A stretch of 64,000 nucleotides of DNA from Coprinellus micaceus (lineage: Eukaryota; Basidiomycota; Agaricomycetes; Agaricales; Psathyrellaceae): contig OX596335.1 in assembly GCA_951394405.1 (NCBI GenBank), positions 992,001 through 1,056,000 on the forward strand. The letters are read 5' to 3'. Below the pieces are notes generated by a model. It was not told the origin of the DNA. It saw nothing but the letters and a program-made list of their open reading frames with translations, and did not search any database. Numbering within the stretch: the stretch's first letter is position 1; every line of letters begins with the position of its first letter. Shown one piece after another: positions 56,504 through 64,000 of the stretch. The position numbers and the translations under genes were made by a program.

Positions 56504-57514
56504 TCAACTAGACAAAAGCTCGACAATATCGGTCCTCCCAGCGACCTCAGCAAGCTCTAGCGGCGTAAACTCGTCGGGGTCCTACGATTCACCGGCATTC
56601 GTTGAGTGATGATGCGGAGTGGAAGGAAGCTGGCGTCTCGCTCACCTGTATCGACCTATCCGCCCCCTTCTCCAGCAACACCTTCACGACGTCCAGATGC
56701 CCTCTATCACAAGCCAGATGGAGTGGTGTGTATCCCTACAAATCAAAGGAGGGGTTGTAGATCCAGGTCGCGTACAACAAATGAGCTCTCACATATTGGT
56801 CCTTCCTGTTGATATCAAGGCTTGGATTCGCTTCAAACAAGCTGTTGAGCCCCGCAACGTCTCCACTAACCGTGAGGCCGTGTATGCTTGCGTCGTTCGT
56901 GGTCTTGGGTTGCGCTATAACACTAACGCTGACCGCCATCCCACCATCCATACCGCCACTACTACTGCTTTCTCCCTTCGGCCGTTGAGGCCCTTTCCTC
57001 AAGTCTTCATCGTCAGAGTCGAAGTTTATCTCCTCGTCTTCTGATTGAGTTGCCCCTGATGATGATGTGGAGGGCTGAGGAGCCGCAACGGCTTCGTCCC
57101 AGCCAAATCCTGTCGCCACCTCCAGATACCTGCGTTCCGCCTCCGCCTGTCCCTCTTTCCCGTACTTACCCTCCATACCAGCCCACGCATCCCACTTGGC
57201 CCTCCCCGCCATGTCGAATATGCTCGGCTTGGACGAACTAGGTGCTGAGGCAACTGTTACATACTTGAAAAGCCCGTAGATCTGGATATGGATTCGTTTG
57301 CAGCGACGGGGTCAGAATGGCGAGGGTGGAGGTGGTGAGGTAGGTGAAGCAAGGGAGCAAGGGGTTTTCATCAATACAATCCGCCTCGAATCGGAGGTAA
57401 AGTGGGCTGAACCTCCAATTTCGTCGCGTTTGGTGCTCGGCTAGCAGAGGGCGAAGAGGATAGAAACGAAGCTGCGTTCGTGAACGCCGGGGATGGAGTG
57501 TAGTAAGCTGACAT
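56504..57514 (-). CDS. Acyl-CoA-binding domain protein with C-terminal ankyrin repeats (ACBD6-like)
   Basis: Predicted to bind long-chain acyl-CoA esters and, through its ankyrin repeats, a partner protein. Start at 57514 (MSAYYTPSPAFTNAASFLSS). After an intron of about 130 bases, the acyl-CoA-binding part gives IYGLFKYVTVA and FDMAGRAKWDAWAGMEGKYG, which correspond to the YGLYKQ and GxxxxDxxGxAKWDAW segments. The upstream helix of the domain is short or diverged. An acidic/Ser linker (SEDEEINFDSDDEDL) follows, then ankyrin repeats: DASIHGLTVSGDVAGLN, YTPLHLACDRGHLDVVKVLL, DEFTPLELAEVAGRTDIVEL. It ends LLSS at 56504. About 270 residues. A transposon sits only about 50 bp upstream of its ATG. 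Confidence 0.88.
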
Positions 57515-57570
57515 TATCTGGCGAGGGGTCGCTTGCCGTCAACGTAGGAGCCGCACAAGGTAGGTAGGAA

Positions 57571-57660
57571 CAGGGGGGTGCCAGCGGAGAAATCGGCGAC
57601 ACCAGCTGTCAGAGCAGGTGCCATCAACAGGTGTCAAGTATTCGGGGTTAGGTAGCTACG
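57571..57660 (+). repeat. Left inverted repeat of the hAT element
   Basis: Left arm; 57571-57650 is identical to the reverse complement of 58157-58236, and 57651-57660 (GGTAGCTACG) to that of 58134-58143. Confidence 0.92.
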
Positions 57661-57718
57661 CCAAAATCGATAAGGTCTGTTTGAGAGCCCTCTCTCTCGA
57701 CTTGTGCCCATACTCCAG

Positions 57719-58017
57719 ATGCCCGAGATCGATCAGTGCGCGGACTACATCTGGCCTCTGAGTCTCCAGTGGTCTATCAAGACCCCGTGACGTTCGTAAA
57801 TATTTCGTTTCCGTTGTACAAACTTCGCAGCGTCGCGAACCCCCAGTTCATACGCTGCGACCTATGCGACCAGGTGGTTAGTTTTGGAAGGAAGGAAAGG
57901 CACCAGAATTGGAAGTCCCCAGAATCGCATCGGAGGACGGAGTGGTGCAATCGTCACGCCAACTTGGAGAGGTCACTTGGATGCGCAGCCGGGAGCACGA
58001 AAGAGGGGTCTCTCTGA
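57719..58017 (+). CDS. Zinc-finger-like frame inside the hAT element (possible captured gene fragment)
   Basis: Within the element, the frame ending at 58017 contains RCDLCDQVVSFGRKERHQNW, then SPESHRRTEWCNRHANLE. The spacing C-x2-C ... NW ... H ... C/H resembles a zinc-binding unit common in basidiomycete hypothetical proteins (CxxC, a hydrophobic strand, NW, then H and C). An in-frame ATG lies at 57736. Another ATG at 57719 in a different frame opens MPEIDQCADYIWPLSLQ, which could be a preceding exon. Being between transposon arms, it is either a captured host exon or chance. Expression is unknown. Confidence 0.35.
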
Positions 58018-58133
58018 CTTATCTGTTTGGTCGTCGTATTCGCAGACTCATTTTGGACTGTCAGCCAAAGCACATCGACCAAACGAGTAGGAGAGATTAG
58101 CATTCAAGCCCAAGTTGTAGGGCCTGCTACCTA

Positions 58134-58236
58134 CGTAGCTACCTAAAGTGGGCACATAACCCCGAATACTTGACACCTGTTGATGGCACCTGCTCTGACA
58201 GCTGGTGTCGCCGATTTCTCCGCTGGCACCCCCCTG
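58134..58236 (-). repeat. Right inverted repeat of the hAT element
   Basis: Right arm; matches the left arm perfectly except for 13 extra bases at 58144-58156. Confidence 0.92.
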
Positions 58237-58374
58237 GGTAGGAAGCGGAGTACAGCAAGGATCGCGTTCGATTCAAGGAAGGGGCGTATATTACGTAAGG
58301 GTATAATCTAACCCCCTCCCGCATAGTGCAGTAGGGACGATTCTAGTGTTCACACCTAACCAATATATCTAACT

Positions 58375-60058
58375 CTATGCGAGACCGGCGGCTTGCATGG
58401 CCTGTCAAGGGGGTTGGGTGAGAGGAGGTTGTTGGGAGTAAATGTGCGCACTGACCTTGAGCATCTCAGAGCCGAGCTTGGCGGGGCTGTCGGTGACGAT
58501 GACGCCAGCAGCCTCCAGAGCCCTGACTTTGTCGATAGCAGCACCTACGTGTGGATATGCGTTAAATTGAGTCAATGTGCGGGGAGAAGTGGCATATACG
58601 TACCCTTGCCACCGGCAATGATAGCACCGGCGTGGCCCATACGCCTTCCGGGGGGAGCAGTGCGACCCGCAATGAACCCGACGACGGGCTTGGGGTTCGC
58701 CCTCGTCTTGTTGTACTGGGCAAGGTACTCCGCGGCTTCCTCCTCCATCGACCCACCAATCTCACCAATGATGACGATACCTGAACACGAAAACAATATT
58801 TTGATTGTCAGTTTTAGCAAGCGACGGCGATCAACACTTTGGGTTGGCTAAGGTGGAGGACGCACCGTCGGTGTTGGGATCGTCGAGGAAGACCTTGACG
58901 ACGTCGATGTGGGTGGTGCCGGGGAAGGGGTCACCGCCGATACCGACGCAGAGGCTCTGACCGAGTCCGACGTCAGTGGTTTGGGCGACGGCTTCGTACG
59001 TCAGCGTTCCGGAACGTGAGACGATGCCTAGAGAATACCGAGCGCAAGGGAGATAAACGCCGGTCTATGTGAGCACTTCTTATTCTTCCCAAGAAAGACC
59101 AAGGAGCGCCGCTCCTTGCTTCCAAGAAGGGACAGGGTACGCACCGATTCTGCCCGGCCTGTGAATGTGACCGGGTTGAATACCCATCTTGCATCCGAGG
59201 GGGTTGATGACTGCATGAGGCAAAGGCAAAAGCAGACAAGGTTAGCCGGGGTTCCTTCACGTTTGGCAGTGCGAATGGGCGAAGTTCGGAGATTGTTGGG
59301 GAGGATGGAGGAGAGGGCCAAACGGAAATGGGACTTGCCTCCAGGGCAGTTAGGGCCAACGAGTCGGGACTTGGACTGGCTCTTGAGGGCGTTCATGACC
59401 TGAAGGGATGGTAGCCGGTGAGCAACGTTCGTCTGGTGGGGGTGGTTGAAGTGGACGTACGCGAATCTCGTCAGCCTGGGGGATACCCTCGGTGATACAG
59501 ACAATGAGGCCAATCTCGTTCTCGATAGCTTCAATGATAGCGTCGGCGGCGGTGGGGGGAGGAACGTAGAGAACAGTTGCATCAGGTCGGGTCTCCCTAA
59601 CGGCCTATCCATTCCATTTCAAGCTCAATATCCACCAGAAAAAATGTAGATATGAGAGACGCACCTCTTTTACTGAGCCAAAGATAGGCAACCCAAGATG
59701 CGTCTGGCCAGCCTTCTTGGGCGACACTCCTCCAACCATGTTGGTACCGTAGGCCAATGCTTCCCGGACATGGAAGGTTCCCTGCAGGACGAAACTCGCA
59801 TGAGGAAGCTTGCTCGACTACACGGGCGCCTTGTGGATCTTACAGTCTTTCCAGTCAGGCCCTGGCAAAGGACCCTGGTATCTTTGTGGATGAGGAGGTT
59901 CTTGATAGTATCGTCATAGCTCTTTCGCGACGCGGATGAAGAAAACGCTCTGCGTCCACCTTTTTGTGGCGCCGAAGTCAGTGTTTCCTGGTTCCTGGAC
60001 GCGTTTCGGCTGGAGACATACCGACGCGCAGAGCGGATTGGCCAGCCAGACGGAGCAT
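58375..60058 (-). CDS. lsc1: Succinyl-CoA ligase (ADP/GDP-forming) alpha subunit, mitochondrial
   Basis: TCA-cycle enzyme subunit that binds CoA and carries the phosphohistidine. Start at 60058 ([12 protein letters not shown]), a short mitochondrial presequence followed by introns. CoA-binding region: [20 protein letters not shown] and [20 protein letters not shown]. Further conserved parts are [26 protein letters not shown] joined to [31 protein letters not shown] and [10 protein letters not shown]. The catalytic His is in [20 protein letters not shown]. The tail reads [18 protein letters not shown] and ends MQAAGLA, with TAG at 58375. Seven or more exons; full family length. Confidence 0.95.
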
Positions 60059-60340
60059 GGTGAAGATTCGGGTATCGAAGGTCTTTCGTGGTGGTGACAG
60101 CAGACGCCTCCTGCTAAATTGACCACGATCTCTGTTTGATGGTGTTTGCAGGCTCATCACTCCTCTCCATGTGAATGATACTGGGCAAGAGAATACAGTG
60201 CTTTTCCTAATGTTCATTGTACAATTTACTATTTGAAATCCTTACCAGTGTAATGCTACGTCTACCCTAAATGCTACACCAAGCTCGTACCGTCTAGTTT
60301 TCCACCAGAGGACGACGCTCTAGGAAAGTCCGCCCATCCC

Positions 60341-63300
60341 TCAAATCCGTCGCCTGTCCCGTGCCTTTCTCGATGCACGAGTAAACGCTAAAATAGCATA
60401 CTTCACCTTATCGTAAGCCCTCGCGTTAATCGCCCTGTAGCATGGTCAGCCGACTGCACTTATCCAGGACCAGAGTGTAAAGAATGACGTACGCCGTAAC
60501 GTCGTTCAATAGCTGCAACCTCGCCTCATTAGACGCCGCTCCGGGAGGGAGCTGCTCCAGCACCGGTCCAAGCCACCCGACCAACCTATCCGCCCACGAC
60601 CGGGCAAGATACCTCGTAATCGAGATAATATTCGCAGGCGCGTCTTCCGGGAAGTCACCCGTTAGACCCGTGAGCAGGCAAGCCATTAAGTTCAGGCCTT
60701 CTGTTTCCACTGCACCCTTGATAGCCGCTGCGTATATAGGGAACTTGGGAGGTGGGTGCCGGTATCCGGGGTCTAAGCTATCGTGGCCCACGATGTTCAA
60801 AATAAGGTCCAATGTGCTGAACACGGTGTCGCTTTGTACGACTTGGAGTCCAGCCAAGGCCGCCTTGAAGGCAAGAGGGAAGCTGGAGGATGGATAGAAG
60901 ATGTCGGGGGCCAGTGCTTCTAACTGGTACAACATCTGAATGTAATCTTCGATAACTGGAATGTAATATTTCGTGAGACTAATATTCGCGCTGGGATAAG
61001 AGAATAACGTACCATCTGCATGTTCTCGAGGTGTACTCGTTTGCAGCAATGAAACAAGCTTCCCCGTTGAGCGCTCGTAAAACTCCTTGAATGAATTTCG
61101 GAGGTTAGGCTCATCATCATTGCCAAACCTACTGATAACCTTTCCAGGAATCCACAAGTACGCCGCCATTCCCGTAGCTTCGAAAGAGAACGACATCCGA
61201 GCAATCATCGAAGGGATAACCGACAGTGCCGAATCCCCAAAGAAGTCAAGCCCTCTTCGCAGAACACGGGTGACACGATCAGCAATGTCGGGGTCGGCGC
61301 CAAATTTGACGATAAAGCTGTCGAAGATTTGCCACGTTTGCTCGCAGGTTTGTTGGCACGCTGGGGGGAGCTCGCCGAAGCTGCGAATGACGTGCAGCAT
61401 GATCTCCAGGTTTTCGAGGCCATCTATCACAAAGCTGTAGAAGATGTGGGATGGAAGAAGGTGGGGTAACTTACTGTTACATTCATTTAGTTCGGCTTTG
61501 GTGGGGGGTGTGGGTTGCGTGGCGACTTTGTGGAGGTGTGCGAGGATGTCAAAGGCGAAGCTTCGCAGTGACTCGGCAGCAGCCTCCATCTTCATAGCGC
61601 TGATGACGTTCCCGATGGCTTCGTAGACCTGCCTCCTATCATCTTGAGCCAACTTCTTTCCTGTTGATGATAAGAAGGTGTGCAGTGTCGGAAGGAAGTC
61701 CACCAGATGCTGTAGATTGAATGAATTAGCGCCCATGCTCCACGCTTCTGTGGCGTTCAATGAACTATACCTTTTTACAGTCCTGGCAGATGTATTTCAA
61801 CGCCTGACCAGCTGCTGCAGAGACTTCGGAATCGCTGTTTTCGAATCCGGCGGAGATATAGGAGAGAAGTCCAGGTAGGTAGCTGGGGTGGGCGTCGACC
61901 CATTCCGAGTACCGCGAGATGATAAGGATGGCAGCATAGCGGACGCGGGGGTGGTCGGGGAGAGAGGAAATGAGGTCCATGATCTGCGGTACAGCGACAT
62001 CGTCCATTGGATCGGCCTCTGCGCCCATCGACCTCATAGCGAACAACGGTGCCTCGATCTCCTGCCATGTGACCTGGTCGGCTCCTCGCGCAAGAGCTGC
62101 CGTGATTAATTGGCGAGTGGCGAGCAAGCAATTCTCCGCACGGAGGACACTGCAGCAATCCTTGAGAGTGTCCCCCATGACGTGTCGGAACGAACGGAAC
62201 GCGTCCATTTCTTGAGGCGACATTGTACCGAGGTCCGGGGGGAATTGGAGGTGACTGAGTACGACTTGCATCAGGGATTTGAAGGCGTCGATGAAGAGCG
62301 GGTTGATTGAAGGCCTCTTGCTGACGGTTTGGGCAAGACGCATCCAGAAGGGGAAGGTGATAGGGACAATGTCGAGGTCATGGTAAGCCGAGCATTCCCC
62401 AATGGCTTCCACGATAGGGAAGAACGTCTCCGTATGTTCGACCAGCAATTGGCGATAAGTTTCTCCAGCTTCTGTGAAGATTCTGGCGTACCCTCTGATC
62501 TTGTCAGGGTCGTCTTGGCCCTGCGAGATTTTGGACTTGAGGGCGATGAGTCGCGGGACGATGGCCTCGATAACGGACATATTCTCTTCGACCTCCTGTG
62601 TCTCGTGAATAACCTCACAGATGACGTCGACCGCTTGGTCAAAGAGGTCCTCCGAGGAGAGAGCCTCAAAGACGGCAACGAACAAAGGGGTTTGCGCAAA
62701 GTCCGAGGATGTGACCTCCCCTGCCACAACCCAGCTCCGTAGACAGTTGAGAATTTGATTCCGGACAGTGACCGTGATACCTGTCGTCAAAAAGGGTAAG
62801 TTGCGAATAGCATAGAAGTGGGATAGTGCGTACCATCAGCCTGATAGTACATGGACAACAGTTCCAACAGTTTCGTCGCATTGCTCGTGAGCAGAACCTC
62901 CGCCCTGTCGCGGTATTCATCGTCCTGATGACTTTTTAGTCTGCGCCACACTCACGCGAGCAGGATAACTCACAGTTACTGGGATTCTGGTGTTCGTATT
63001 CAACTCTTCCGGAAGATTAGTTAAGAACTGGAGTAGAGTGGGTACTGTGGCAGGGTTCATCCCAAAGGAATCGATCATTTGTTGTACTGGGTTCTCCCAT
63101 GAAGGAAGCTGCAGTGCAAGTCCGGCAAGTGCGAGACAAAGCTGGACGATGATTGTGCGAGGGCCGAGATGATAACTTTGGAGATTGGCGAGAAGGGTAT
63201 CACGCAAAGCGGGAAGGTTTTCAGGGGCAACTTGATGCAGATCGTAGGTTACCTACACGGAGATCAGATATCAAGGATCTTGTTGAAAGGGCGCTTACGC

Positions 63301-63578
63301 ACTTTTGTCCTGAACGTCTGCGCTGCGAAGAGCCTGGCCGCTGGTGGGGCATCGGGGCTTTGAAGGAGGACATTGCAGGTTGCCCAGGCATCCGGCTACG
63401 ACAAATGGCGGGATCCAGACAAGTCAGAGGTGTTGGTCGGGATATTGGCCACAGGCGAAAGACAATTTACAGAGTGTTGGAAATCCTGGAGCCACGAATT
63501 TGCGCGTTCGAGCGAGGCCTTGTCTGGTGCACGGCCAAAGACATCGAGTGCCGATATGAGTGCCTGGATATCAGCCAT
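60341..63578 (-). CDS. mtr10: Importin-beta family nuclear transport receptor Mtr10/transportin-SR (TNPO3)
   Basis: HEAT-repeat import receptor for SR-type RNA-binding proteins (Mtr10 in yeast, TNPO3 in animals). Start at 63578 (MADIQALISALDVFGRAPDK, then ERANSWLQDFQHS), followed across an intron by AWATCNVLLQSPDAPPAARL and FAAQTFRTKVTYDLHQVAPE, the Ran-binding N-terminal HEAT repeats. Continuous helical repeats fill the remainder, for example NQILNCLRSWVVAGEV, FRHVMGDTLKDCCSVL, VRYAAILIISRYSEWVD and AGQALKYICQDCKK. The final exon encodes AINARAYDKVKYAILAFTRA and a basic end, with TGA at 60341. About 940 residues in roughly nine exons. Confidence 0.92.
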
Positions 63579-63950
63579 CGTATGCCTGGAATATGAGCGA
63601 TGAGGAGGTGGTAGCAGAGAGAAAGATGAGAGTAAATTCCGAGCCACGCCAGTTGATCAGTCACATGGCTCCGAGTCCGTCCCACAGCGGTGACACCGCC
63701 TCATTTCTTGCTTAGCGCCCAAACACACCCCCTCGTTCTGCGCCCCTTCCAGAACTCTGCGCGCTTCTGGTTCAGGCGTGGGCGTCACATACACACAGCC
63801 TCACACGTTTGGGGCCCATCCACTTTCGTATTGACGTCTGGATATTATCAAGGTGTGTTCACAGCCCATGGCTCGTTTCGAACCCGTACTTATACCTAGC
63901 CCGTGCGCTTCCTTCTTGAAGCTGTATAGTACCCTTCCTTCCTCTCCACT
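63579..63950. other. Divergent promoter region between mtr10 and the gene at the right edge
   Basis: 372 bp with no gene seen; it presumably contains both promoters. CT-rich sequence (CCTTCCTTCCTCTCC) directly precedes the ATG at 63951. Confidence 0.5.
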
Positions 63951-64000
63951 ATGAAGATCATTCGCTTCATCACGAGCGTTACTCGCAAGATCATCAAACC
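63951..64000 (+). CDS. Start of an unidentified gene, cut by the window edge
   Basis: ATG at 63951 after a pyrimidine-rich leader, followed by an open frame to the last base that reads MKIIRFITSVTRKIIKP. Only 16-17 residues are visible, basic and hydrophobic, so the family cannot be told. The leader context and spacing from mtr10 make a real start plausible. Confidence 0.5.
   Translation, partial: MKIIRFITSVTRKIIK

Larger units (their letters stand above)
57563..58244. mobile_element. Non-autonomous hAT-type DNA transposon with 8-bp target duplication
   Basis: The element is 57571-58236 (666 bp). Its ends are a perfect 80-bp inverted repeat (57571-57650 against 58157-58236), beginning CAGGGGGGTGCC and ending GGCACCCCCCTG. 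The repeat extends inward by 10 bp (57651-57660 against 58134-58143) after a 13-base insertion on the right. It is flanked by an exact 8-bp direct repeat, GGTAGGAA, at 57563-57570 and 58237-58244. Eight-bp target duplications and CAGGG-type termini are hallmarks of the hAT superfamily. No transposase is encoded, so it would need one in trans. Identical arms suggest recent activity. Confidence 0.9.

Overview
This is a window of nuclear DNA from a filamentous basidiomycete, most likely an Agaricomycete. The evidence is dense genes on both strands, many introns of about 45-80 bases with GT..AG ends, pyrimidine-rich leaders, and a gene set typical of mushroom-forming fungi: a NoxA-type NADPH oxidase, a cytochrome b5-fused delta-8 sphingolipid desaturase, single-pass Ser/Thr-rich membrane proteins and a Kex2-processed secreted protein. 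There is no sign of operons, CRISPR or phage. I could not place any rRNA or tRNA gene.

Layout. 0-10 kb: a MAPKKK-family kinase with an unusual domain order, then noxA (-), mad2 (-) and, divergently, taf5 (+). 10-13.7 kb: gene-poor, with only weak candidates. 13.7-19.6 kb: an unrecognised conserved-looking protein whose start codon seems to sit alone in its exon, then two tandem paralogous membrane proteins (-) with PPxY tails. 20.9-34.2 kb: housekeeping block of a MetE-like enzyme (-), rpl13 (+), the desaturase (-), pal1 (+), his7 (-), ser33 (+) and rad51 (-). 34.2-39.8 kb: gene-poor accessory stretch with a secreted Cys-containing protein, a probable F-box remnant and two mutually inverted GC-rich palindromic modules. 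39.8-50.7 kb: a flavin monooxygenase (+), rpe1 (-), two cell-surface proteins (+), cox13/COX6A (-) and rpn2 (+). 50.9-51.9 kb: a decayed D-2-hydroxyacid dehydrogenase. 52.2-64 kb: srp1 (importin alpha), lsm5 and mrps16 (+), an acyl-CoA-binding/ankyrin protein (-), a hAT-type transposon copy, lsc1 and mtr10 (-), and the first codons of one more gene at the right edge.

Functional themes. Most genes are independent housekeeping functions. Several divergent pairs share short promoters (mad2/taf5, desaturase/pal1, his7/ser33, cox13/rpn2). The his7/ser33 promoter has two TGACTC cores, as expected for general amino acid control. The rad51 promoter has two perfect MluI cell-cycle boxes.

The most unusual items are (1) the MAPKKK, whose kinase domain lies upstream of conserved blocks that in Bck1-type kinases lie before the kinase; (2) a complete 666-bp non-autonomous hAT element with a perfect 80-bp inverted repeat and an exact 8-bp target duplication, inserted about 50 bp upstream of the acyl-CoA-binding gene and carrying a zinc-finger-like reading frame; (3) the start-codon intron at 13.74 kb; (4) the inverted palindromic modules at 38.6 and 39.5 kb. 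Intron positions were read by eye, so exon junctions are predictions.
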